Position numbers and translations under genes: made by a program. The notes under the pieces are model-generated. The model saw nothing but the letters and a program-made list of their open reading frames with translations. It did no database searches and was not told the origin of the DNA. From Podarcis raffonei (Eukaryota > Chordata > Lepidosauria > Squamata > Lacertidae), in assembly GCF_027172205.1 (NCBI RefSeq), contig NC_070603.1, positions 38,636,501 to 38,700,500 of the forward strand: 64,000 nucleotides of DNA. Direction: 5' to 3'. This document shows, piece by piece, positions 45,851 to 54,098 of the stretch. The first letter of the stretch is position 1. Each line of letters starts with the position of its first letter.

Positions 45851-46069
45851 GAAAACACTATATAGAAAAGAGGGGGAACACATCCAGAGTGAGAGGCAGG
45901 CTTTCTCTCCCTCCCCTTTGTGTGCCGGAGAAAAAAAATGAGCAGCCTCTTTGCATGAGAAAGACTCTTGACATTACATATTTAGTACTGCAAAAGCTCT
46001 TAATGCACCTAGGCCTTCTTAATTATATGCCAGCCTCCATTAACGCCCATCGGGAGGGAAGGTGGTAGC

Positions 46070-46608
46070 CCATTGTGACTCTGAGAAGCACTGGACTCCA
46101 GCCTGTTTTCTGGGCTTGCCGGTCAGAAGGTCTGTGGTTCGAATCCCTGCCACGGGTGATCGCCCGTTTCTCTATCCCAGCTCCTGCCAACCTAGCAGTT
46201 CAAAAGCACACAAGTGCAAGTAGAAACCGTAATTTTTTGTGTATAAGACGCCCCCATGTATAAGATGACCCCTATTTTTTTTAACCCAAAATAAAGAAAA
46301 TGCACTATGCACTATCTGTGTGTAAGATGACCCCTTATTTTAAACGTCAAAAATTTAGGGAATTATACATGGAAAAATACGGTAAATAGGTACTGCTGCG
46401 GTGGGAAGGTAAACGGCATTTCTGTGCGCTCTGGCTTCTGTCACGTTGCTCCAGAAGCAGTTTAGTGATGCTGGCCACATAACCCAGAAAGCTGTCTGTG
46501 GAGAAATGCTGACTCCCTCGGCCTGCAAAGCGAGATGAGCGCCGCAACCCCGTAGTCACCTTTGACTGGATGTAACCGTCCAGGGGTCCTTTACCATGTT
46601 TTTACCTT
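46070..46608 (+). repeat. Sauria SINE interrupted by a TA-MITE
   Basis: The tRNA head is at 46070-46160 ('ggtctgtggttcgaatccct') and the central block at 46180-46226. The tail resumes at 46383 ('taaataggtactgctgcggt') and ends near 46600. The SINE is split at the TA of its 'gtagataaatagg' word by the element at 46227-46382, so the SINE is the older insertion. Confidence 0.85.
46227..46382. mobile_element. TA-MITE, CCGTA(A)TTTTT family, 156 bp, nested in a SINE
   Basis: The left end CCGTAATTTTTTGTGTATAA and the right end 'tatacatggaaaaatacgg' are inverted repeats. TA follows on the right (46383-46384). On the left the matching TA reads AA, from a later change. The internal 'gtataagatgacccc' word occurs twice. 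The host SINE gives the exact empty site. Confidence 0.8.
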
Positions 46609-47251
46609 ACTTACGAGGAAGACTACTCCATGTCGCAAAAGAGGGGAGTTTCAAAGAATTCCAGAAGACAAACCCCACCCTCCTTTGCAACTGGTGTCCC
46701 CAAAACAGGAAAACCGAACAGGGGAGGGGAGGGCAGGCTTCAGGGTCGCAGGACCTGAATTGCATTTTCCTGGAACCCCCAAGAGCCACCATCTGGATCT
46801 AGGTGCAGACACTTAAAACTAAAGAACAGGGTGTCCTCTGAGCAGGTGCTAAGGACAGGAATTTGCTTTGAGTATCCCTGAGGTCACAGTCCTTCCACGC
46901 AGCAACCCTTCCTGTGATTTATTTCAACCATGTAATTTATAAGGGGAGGGGAATTGCGTTCCTCTCCTGTTTCTGCATACACAGACACAAAATGAAGCTC
47001 TCTCGGGAAGGTTTATATGGGTGGTTGAGCAAAGATATTTCCATTATGGTGAGGAGAAAGGCAAATACTAACCATGGATAGGGCACCAGTTGGCCCTTGC
47101 CTTCATCTTTGCTTCATGTGGGCCTCATGATTACATGGCATCAGAATACAAATCCATAGCAAAGCTACACAAAAGATGGCCACTCTGATGAGAAGAAGCC
47201 TCTGTGCTGTGCAGGCCAAGTTCCTCCCCACAACTCTCGTATGAAGCCAAA

Positions 47252-47334
47252 AAGGCAACAGGTAGGATTCAAACCCACACATGCAGAGCACAATGGATTT
47301 CAGTTCCATCACATTCTTCTCTTGGCCACACCAA
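47252..47334 (-). pseudogene. tRNA-Ser relic
   Basis: It keeps 'gattcaaacccac', 'gcagagcacaatggattt' and 'ttggccaca' in the right order. The anticodon region reads 'cagttccatc' and the acceptor arm no longer pairs, so it is not a functional tRNA. Confidence 0.75.
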
Positions 47335-47434
47335 GAGCAGCTTTTCATGTTCCCCAAACAGCCCATGCTGGACAGGAGTTCCAGACATGGAGGAGCAGAT
47401 GACTCACAGTCCCTTCTCAGTAGTAAAAACACAA

Positions 47435-47510
47435 ACAAGGGTGATACTGGAACCCACTGTGCGGAGTCCAGTGTATTTCCAATCCCTTGCCTTCATTGCT
47501 CGTCTACATC
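47435..47510 (-). pseudogene. tRNA-Ser relic, strongly decayed
   Basis: The T-arm word 'tggaacccact' and the spaced words 'gtccagtgtatttccaatcc', 'cttgccttca' and 'gctcgtc' keep the tRNA-Ser order. Many changes remove pairing. Confidence 0.5.
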
Positions 47511-47836
47511 ATAACCACAGCCAGCCACGATATCAGGATCGAATTGAGCCCATTACCTGTGGTGGTATTTGTGTTTCCTAAAGGATTTTGGAGCACATAA
47601 CAAAGCAGGACAGTGTGTGGTCTTATCTGTGATAGATCGATTTGTGAAACACTTTCCCAGAATAGGACAGATTTTAAGGAACAACATCCTGCTGTCTGGC
47701 AGCAAGGAGCCCTAGAGGACTCTATTCCAGACCTGAGACACATCTGAGAGGTTCTAGGCACAAATAAGCTCTCTGAATAAGCTCTTTATCCCTCAGCTGA
47801 TGTTTCCCACTTGGCAGCAAAGCATCAAAATAAGTT

Positions 47837-47870
47837 TTTAAATATATGAAACACTTCACAAATTTGTGTG
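47837..47870 (-). pseudogene. U6 snRNA 3'-end fragment
   Basis: Read on the minus strand, CACAAATTTGTGAAGTGTTT followed by CATATATTT matches the 3' end of U6 (CAAATTCGTGAAGCGTTCCATATTT). Only the end is present. An AT-rich stretch and a SINE tail follow. Confidence 0.55.
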
Positions 47871-47923
47871 CTATTTAATATAAGAAATATAATATTATAT
47901 ATAATATAAATATAATATAAGTC

Positions 47924-48045
47924 ATGCTGGCCACATGACCCGGAAGTTGTATGCCGGCTCCCTCGGCCAGTAAAGCGAGATGAATACCGCAACCCCAGAG
48001 TCATCTGCGACTGGAGCTAATGGTCAGGGGTCCCTTTTACCTTTA
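47924..48045 (+). repeat. Sauria SINE 3' half
   Basis: It carries the tail blocks 'ctggccacatgacccggaag', 'ctccctcggccagtaaagcg' and 'ggtcaggggtcccttttacc'. It is 5'-truncated and flanked on both sides by 'taatataag' (near 47920 and 48045), a probable target duplication. Confidence 0.85.
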
Positions 48046-48347
48046 ATATAAGAAACAAGGCTCCTTGGAAGAGTTTAAATAAGCAGCTACCCAAATATTT
48101 TCCCCTTTCAGTGAGAAGGAATGGGAAATAGGAACTGTGGAGGGGGACTGCCGCTGTCTCACACCAGGCTCTCAACTGCATCTTTATTTCATCTGGGCCC
48201 TGCACTTGTAACTCCTTCCTCTGATGGATGATGGATGGAGTGGGGCATGCACAGCACAGAGGAGTTCAGTACAGGACCACGGACAAGGCCTCCATGATGT
48301 GCCAGTTAAGTTCTCACCCGGGAAACTCTTATGTGAAACCAAAAGAT

Positions 48348-48429
48348 CGACAAGGATGGGATTCGAACCCATGCGTGCACAGCACAATGGATTTCGAGTC
48401 CATCGCCTTCACCTCTCGGCCACCTTGTC
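48348..48429 (-). tRNA. tRNA-Ser(CGA)
   Basis: An 82-nt type II tRNA with long variable arm. Anticodon loop ACTCGAA gives CGA. The acceptor arm GACAAGG/CCTTGTC pairs fully and the T arm ATGGGTTCGAATCCCAT pairs fully. Minus-strand TTTT follows within ~10 nt (48341-48344). It looks functional. Confidence 0.93.
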
Positions 48430-48533
48430 CACAGTGGTGGCTTTTCACAACTCCCCAATAGGCCATGTTGGGCAGGGGCTTCCAGAAAGAAGGGGCAACA
48501 GACAATTAGTCCTTCCTTCTTGCCAGTAAAAAC

Positions 48534-48611
48534 ACGAGGTTGGGATTTGAACCAACTTGCTCAGAGCATAATGGATTTCTAGTCCTTGGCAATCACCTCA
48601 CAGCCACCTCT
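48534..48611 (-). pseudogene. tRNA-Ser relic (AGA-like)
   Basis: The T-arm word 'gggatttgaaccaac', the anticodon word 'ggatttctagtcc' and the D-arm 'cagccacctc' keep the order, but the acceptor arm and variable region are eroded. Confidence 0.7.
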
Positions 48612-48700
48612 AACTGTCTGCCCAATGGCAGGATCTCTTTGCAGCAGTGAAGGGGTTCGGGAGCTGTCCCTTAGGAATCTGTTATATAAGACCAAAAGTC

Positions 48701-48782
48701 CGATGAGTGAAGGATTCGAACCCATGTGTACAGAGCACAATGGATTTCTAGTCCATCACCTTTACCTCTCGGCCAACTCATC
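48701..48782 (-). tRNA. tRNA-Ser(AGA)-like, weakened T arm
   Basis: It has full length (82 nt), a perfectly paired acceptor arm GATGAGT/ACTCATC and anticodon AGA. The T stem (ATGGG against CCTTC) has lost two pairs, so it may be a recent pseudogene. Minus-strand TTTT follows at ~48694-48697. The intact acceptor pairing with its own variant sequence suggests compensatory change before decay. Confidence 0.6.
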
Positions 48783-48865
48783 CACACCAGCAGCTTTTCA
48801 TGAGTTTCAGATAGGACGTTTTTGGCTAGGACTTGCAGAAATGGGGAGCAGCAGATGACGGAGTG

Positions 48866-48935
48866 GTGCACAACTTTCTCTGTACTTGTGCAGGGACCAT
48901 GCTCATTTTCTGTGTGTTCTTTCAGTTTTAGTGTC
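48866..48935 (-). pseudogene. U6-like remnant (weak)
   Basis: On the minus strand 'agcatggtccctgcacaagt' corresponds to the U6 middle section (AGCATGGCCCCTGCGCAAGG). The flanks are strongly diverged. Confidence 0.4.
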
Positions 48936-49114
48936 ACTGAAGTCCACCCAAGAACAAGCCTTCTTGGGTAGGGCAATCACCAAAAGAAATTTCACCTTTT
49001 TATGAGGAAAGGGAACAACAACCATAGACAACCTATACCCTGACCTCTCCCAAATCTCTCCCTCCCCTTCCCCACACATAACCAACAAAAATCTACTATG
49101 TGATGCCAAAAGAC

Positions 49115-49196
49115 CGACAAGGGTGGGATTCGAACTCACACGTGCACAGCACAATGGATTTCAAGTCCATCGCCTTCACCTTTCGGCCACCTCGTC
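49115..49196 (-). tRNA. tRNA-Ser(TGA)
   Basis: 82 nt, anticodon loop ACTTGAA (TGA). The acceptor arm pairs with one G-U. The T arm GTGAGTTCGAATCCCAC has one A-C mismatch. Minus-strand TTTT follows within ~10 nt. It is probably expressed, but slightly less canonical than the copy at 50145. Confidence 0.82.
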
Positions 49197-49286
49197 CATG
49201 CTTTTCATGATTTCCAAACAGGCCATGCTGGATCAGGAGTCCCAGACATGCAGACTATCAGCCCTCCCTCGTCAGCAGCAAAACAC

Positions 49287-49372
49287 CATGAGGGTGGAAT
49301 CTGAACCTATGCAATCAGAGAAAGCGCAAAGGATTTCTAGTTGATTGCCTTCACCACTTGGCCACCTTAGAC
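49287..49372 (-). pseudogene. tRNA-Ser relic
   Basis: 'gggtggaatctgaacctatg', 'gcaaaggatttctagttgat' and 'ttcaccacttggccacctta' keep the tRNA-Ser order with insertions and lost stems. Confidence 0.65.
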
Positions 49373-49741
49373 AACAGCTGACCATAGCAGCAAGTCCTCT
49401 TACGCCTTTCTGGTCTTTCCTGGGTGCTCTGCAGTTGTTTGTGCATTTCATAAACAATGTTGGAACATTTGCTTCCTCCGTCACAAGACAGAAGGGTCGT
49501 AAGAGGAAGAATCTTGGGGAAGTTTTTTGTTTTTTTAAAATCAGATTGAGGAAAATTCTAAAGATACGTTGACCCACTCTCCTCTGGCAGTGAGAAGCTC
49601 CAGGGGACTCAAATCCATTACAGCAGACCAACACTTCATGACAGCAGCCATGAAAAAAGGTTTACAAGCTCCTATTTGCTCAGCAGGTTTGTCCAACCCC
49701 GCAGTGAGATTTCAAAGAATGGTTATACATGAACATGCACA

Positions 49742-49839
49742 CATATATGGCACATTTCATGAATTTCCATGTCATCCTTGTGCAAGGCCATGTTAATCTC
49801 TGTATCATTCCAACTCCCGTATATTACCAAAGTGAGCAC
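49742..49839 (-). pseudogene. U6 snRNA-like sequence, nearly full length
   Basis: The minus strand begins GTGCTCACTTTGG and continues with 'gttggaatgatacagaga', 'ttaacatggcc', 'gcacaaggatgaca' and 'aaattcatgaaatgtgccat', the complete U6 order. A few bases are missing in the middle, and no oligo-T terminator follows, so it is probably a pseudogene. It is the clearest U6 copy in the array. Confidence 0.8.
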
Positions 49840-50144
49840 AAAAAGCAGCCCTCTAGGAAGGGCATAAATGGGAGGTTACTCAAGGGTATTTCATCTAACG
49901 GAAAGAAAGTAGATAGCAACTATGGATAGGGCCCATCTCTAGGCTCTTGTTAGACCCCTTCTTCCATTGCCTTTGTTTCATTTGGACCACATGCCAGTAA
50001 TTCCTTCCTTTGATAGTATAACACTGGAATACAAGTTACAGCAAAGAATGATGGGGGAGAGGTGCACTGCACAGAGCAGCAGTGGAGGTGTCAGTGCTCC
50101 GATGGCTAAGTGCCCCTCCATTCTATTGTATAGGGCCAAAAGAC

Positions 50145-50226
50145 CGATGAGGGTGGGATTCGAACCCACGCGTGCAGAGCACAATGGATTTCAAGTCCAT
50201 CGCCTTCACCTCTCGGCCACCTCATC
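50145..50226 (-). tRNA. tRNA-Ser(TGA)
   Basis: 82 nt. Acceptor GATGAGG/CCTCATC and T arm GTGGGTTCGAATCCCAC both pair perfectly. Anticodon loop ACTTGAA (TGA). Minus-strand TTTT lies ~7 nt downstream (50138-50141). It is the most canonical Ser copy in the window. Confidence 0.95.
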
Positions 50227-50235
50227 GTGCGTTGT

Positions 50236-50305
50236 AATGAGACTTCAAAGAAATATGGATATTCTTTGTCATCCTTGCACAGGAACCACCCTAATATTTT
50301 GTGCC
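50236..50305 (-). pseudogene. U6-like remnant
   Basis: Minus-strand words 'cctgtgcaaggatgacaaag', 'atccatatttctttgaag' and a preceding 'agggcacaaaatattagggt' correspond to the U6 3' half. It lies just upstream of the tRNA-Ser at 50145. Confidence 0.55.
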
Positions 50306-50917
50306 CTGTACACCACAAGGCGATCACTGAGATAATCAGGGAGAGCACTATTAGTGGTTTCCCTTGGGCAAGAAGCACAACTAATGTCAACAGGGAGTTG
50401 TGCCTTCAGTGTTGTGGGTCCAGGGGAGGAACAGACTTAGGGAGCTGTGGGAATTGGGGAACTTCAGTCCCCATAACTGCCTCACTGCCTCTTGTCCCTC
50501 TCCTCTCCAGCCTCTGATTCTGGACTGCTCTCTGCCACAGACTCTTCCTGCTCACTAAACCTTGTTACCTCTTCAGCTTCCGACATCTGCTTCTCTCAGT
50601 CTGCTCCCTCTGACCACTTATTGTCATCTCACCACCAATCCCCTGGCTCTGTGCCTTCTTCCCCTGGGGATTCTCCAGCTGGTGCCTCCCAGCATTCTTC
50701 TGTGTCCAGCCAGTCCACGGCCCCTTCTTTCTTCTAACAAAGAGTTAACATCACATCTATGTGATTTATTGTTGACCAGTTCCTACACCCGCTCCTGTCA
50801 TGGGGGTGGTGGATTTGCATGGCACAAAATTGTAGTGCATGAGGCTGGAGACTAGGCCTTTCTAATGGGCCAGCCATTGTTCTTCCCCAGGACTCTGCTG
50901 TGTGAGGCCAAAAGGCC

Positions 50918-50997
50918 AATAAGGATGGGATTTGAAGCCACACATACAGAACACAATGTATTTCTAGTCCATAGCCATCACCCCTCGGCCACCTCAC
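50918..50997 (-). pseudogene. tRNA-Ser relic (AGA-like)
   Basis: 'gggatttgaagccacac', 'acacaatgtatttctagtcc' and 'cccctcggccacctca' keep the order. One acceptor half is lost. Confidence 0.7.
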
Positions 50998-51342
50998 CTG
51001 TAATAGTGGAAGAACCTGTCACTCTTATAGGACTTTCGCATTCCAGGCAGCACCTGCTTGTTCATTACCTGAAGGATGATAGAGTGGTTGTGTTCTGCAT
51101 CACAATACTTGTGATAGGATAGGCCAAGCTGTGGAACATTTTCTCCCCCCCAAAGTTTATGGAATTTCTAAAGGGTCACCTTTCCCTAACAGCATGGAAC
51201 CCCAGGAGAGACAAACTCCAGACCTCATGAGCACCTAATGGGCAGCTTAGGCAGAAACCATGAAACAGCTTTCTCAGCCCCCCCCTTCACCCAACAGCTT
51301 TGTCTCACATGGCAAAACAGCTTCATGGAAAGATAAAATGTG

Positions 51343-51418
51343 TGGAAATGGAGCACTTCACAAAGTTCAGTATCATCCTTCAGCAGGGCCATGCTGATCT
51401 TCTCTATTTCATTCCATT
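51343..51418 (-). pseudogene. U6 snRNA-like sequence, 5' truncated
   Basis: On the minus strand 'agagaagatcagcatggccc', 'tgctgaaggatgatac' and 'ttgtgaagtgctccattt' match the U6 middle and end closely. The 5' stem-loop is diverged. Confidence 0.7.
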
Positions 51419-51781
51419 TTCATCCTTTTTGTCACTGAACTCCACACAACAACCAGCCCTCTTGGGAGAGTTTAAATGGGAAGCTACCCAAGGACATTTC
51501 ACCTCGCAATGAGGAGGAAAATGGGCAGCAACTATAGACAAGGCCCATTTCCCCAGGTTTCTTCCAGGCCCCTGCTCTCTTCATCTATTTCATCTGGACC
51601 CCATGCCAGTAATTCCCCACCCCCACCCCCCAACATGGCATCAGATAGCAAGTTGAAACAAAGGATGATGGATGGAATTTGCATGGCACAGAACTGTAGT
51701 GTAGAGCCTGGGGTAGGATCTGACGCCTCTGTGCTGCGCCAGCTATGTTCTCCAGGAATCTGCTATGGGAGGCCAAAAGGC

Positions 51782-51863
51782 CGACGAGGGTGGGATTCGA
51801 ACCCACGCGTGCAGAGCACAATGGATTTCTAGTCCATCGCCTTCACCACTTGGCCACCTCGTC
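51782..51863 (-). tRNA. tRNA-Ser(AGA)
   Basis: 82 nt. Acceptor GACGAGG/CCTCGTC fully paired, T arm GTGGGTTCGAATCCCAC fully paired, anticodon loop ACTAGAA (AGA). Minus-strand TTTT follows ~7 nt downstream. It looks functional and has the acceptor typical of vertebrate tRNA-Ser. Confidence 0.95.
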
Positions 51864-52230
51864 TGCTGAAGCCATAGGGTCTCTTACTGCTCCAGGGCCT
51901 TTCTTATCCATTCTGAGATTTCTTGTTCATTTCCTAAAGGATGTCAGAGTGCTAGGTCACAAAAAAGGAGGAAGGATTCAAATGACCTATTGGAAAGGTC
52001 CAAACAAGTGCTTACCCAAACATATTTCACCCTGCAGTTAGGAGGAAAGCAGCAACAGCGATTGAGCGATGGACCCACACTGGGCAGCAACCCCCTCTTT
52101 CTTTGTCTTTGTTTCATCTGGGTCTAATGCTGGCAACTTCTCCCTCTGATTGTGTAGCACTGGAATGCAAATCTCATGAAAGGATGGTTCCATTTTGGAA
52201 TTTAATCCTAATATTTTGTCACTGCTATAG

Positions 52231-53793
52231 CTTTTTTTGTTTTTAGTAATCATTTTTTCCAACCATTAGCGAAAGGTAGACAAGAAATCAATGAACAAAG
52301 TTGAAACAAGGACTTTATTTATATCACTTCTGGGTAGGGTTGCTTGATCTGAAACCTAGAAATTTGGGAAATGCAAATACATATCCTTTTCAAATATTCC
52401 TAATTGCATTCGTCATATGTTTTTCCTGTCGTGTACACCTACGAAGGTGTTTTGAGGAAGTGGATTCTCTTTTTGAAGGGAGCACATGTGCTATAAATTT
52501 AAGCTGGTGGGCCAAGAAGAAATAAAGGAAGAGGCAGTGGAGTCAGGGAAGGCCTTGCAGGGCTTGTCTCCCATCCCTACACTGGGACAGGGAAGAGGAG
52601 ACAAGCACACCTCCATTATGTGCACTGTTTGGGCCCCAACAGCTGAAAGTTCTACAGCAAATGCAAGCCTAACAGCAGCCATTTTTCAGTTCAGCCCCCT
52701 CCCCTCGTTCACATGCACACACTATGTTTTGAGAATGGATGCATTCACCTCAGTTTCCTTCAAGCAGCACGTTAGGCATGCCTGTTGCTCAAACAATCTA
52801 AGAACCTCCACACACTCCCGCTACAACCAATACAAATGCAATGATATTATCCCCTCTGTGCAGACATTGCTCTTGCAACTATACAGATAGTGTTTGCTCT
52901 GCTGGCATTGCAAACATGCTTTCCTGGAGTGCAGGCAGGGCTAGGGCCAGGATGTAGCACAGTGTGTACTGCAGGAGATATTATATATACAGACCTAAGC
53001 CCAAAATCAGTGCAAGTGCAACCATGATTGTAACTGACCGCCTCTCGTTTTTCCTTCCAACATTGTCCTCTAATATTTACCCCAGCTCTGCTACAGCTGA
53101 ACTTTACAAAAAGTCTCATCTTTTTAAATGCATCACAGGCTAACACAAAACATGACCTAACATGTTTTTGACCTTGCTATGCTCATTTTTAAATATTTGC
53201 TATCCATTTAAGTTATTATTACATTAGTATCCCATCTTTCCTCCAAGGAGCTCAAGGTTGTGTAAATGGTTCTCCCCCTTCCCATTTTATCCTTACAAAT
53301 TAGGTAGTTTCTCATTAAATTGCAAACAAAATTGAATTCTCCCTCATCCCTATTTGGGGCTTCAAAAATCATCCGGTTGCCCTAAAACCTGGAGATGTAC
53401 AGATTTCTCTATTTCGAAACACAGAATGCTTCCCTGCTTACCCAGTGTTTCCATAATTCTTTACAGTTATAAGTTATCAGAATCAACCCTACTTGAAGCT
53501 ATTGAAATAATCTTGGGGTTTTGAAGTTGGAAGAGGGATAATTCTTGTGCAAATATTGGCAAGGCACTTCACTTTTGCTTCCCAAGGATTTCCTCTTCAC
53601 TAAATCAAGTTTGCTTCCTACCAGCTCAACACTTTGTTAACAAACACATAAACTCACCCCAACTATTTCTCCAGTTATCCCTGGTGCCTGAACCTCCTCA
53701 TTTTCTTCGTTTGTGTCTATTTAGGTCTCCCTACTTCCACAACTCCTCTCTGACTACAAGAGCCAACATGCAGAGCATAGCCTCTTCCTCCGT
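52231..53793. other. Intergenic stretch between RNA array and DHRS7C
   Basis: No gene or strong repeat found. Old MIR/L2-like words occur near 53215-53310 ('cctccaaggagctcaaggtt'). A short repeat word 'actgcaattcccaggag' lies just beyond it at 53815-53832. Confidence 0.45.
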
Positions 53794-54098
53794 TTTATTA
53801 ACTTTCTTGTGTAACTGCAATTCCCAGGAGACAAAGCACAGGTGTTTCCGAAGGCTCACAAAGCACCCTGGGGATTGTAGTTCCAGAGCCCGGGAGTGCA
53901 CCTTTAATAGTAGTTGAAAAGACCACCATTCCCAACTCCACTGCCTCCAAATCCTCAAACCAGAAACATTTCATTGTTTCATTTTTGAGTTGTATGATCT
54001 TCCGCTAACATCCCTGCTTTTAGCTTCCCAATGGATCAGCCCATATAAGAGAGAGCTTCTGGCAACCCTACGGCCAACTTAGATGAGCAGGATACAAA
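53794..54098 (-). other. DHRS7C probable 3' UTR, AATAAA on minus strand at 53799-53794
   Basis: The first minus-strand AATAAA after the DHRS7C stop is at 53799-53794, about 300 bp downstream, which predicts a short 3' UTR. Confidence 0.4.

Larger units (their letters stand above)
46980..52230 (-). repeat. Decayed tandem array: tRNA-Ser + U6-like composite units
   Basis: At least six segments share one order on the minus strand: tRNA-Ser, then a leader with 'catgccagtaattcc' and 'tagcaactatggatagggcc'-like words, then a U6-like remnant. Leader copies start near 46995, 48060, 48955, 49855, 51460 and 51980. Each is followed, except the last, by a tRNA-Ser or its relic at the same distance (~250-330 bp). 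Copy spacing varies from ~0.3 to ~1.7 kb because of deletions and a SINE insertion at 47924-48045. Confidence 0.75.

Noticed and set aside
49560-49625. Possible further tRNA-Ser relic
   Set aside because: The words 'actcaaatccattacag' recall the array spacer rather than a tRNA. The tRNA order is not present.
50492-50855. Ser/Pro-rich frames within the tRNA-Ser array
   Set aside because: Two overlapping plus frames of simple composition with no homology recognised. They probably arise from a C/T-rich spacer.
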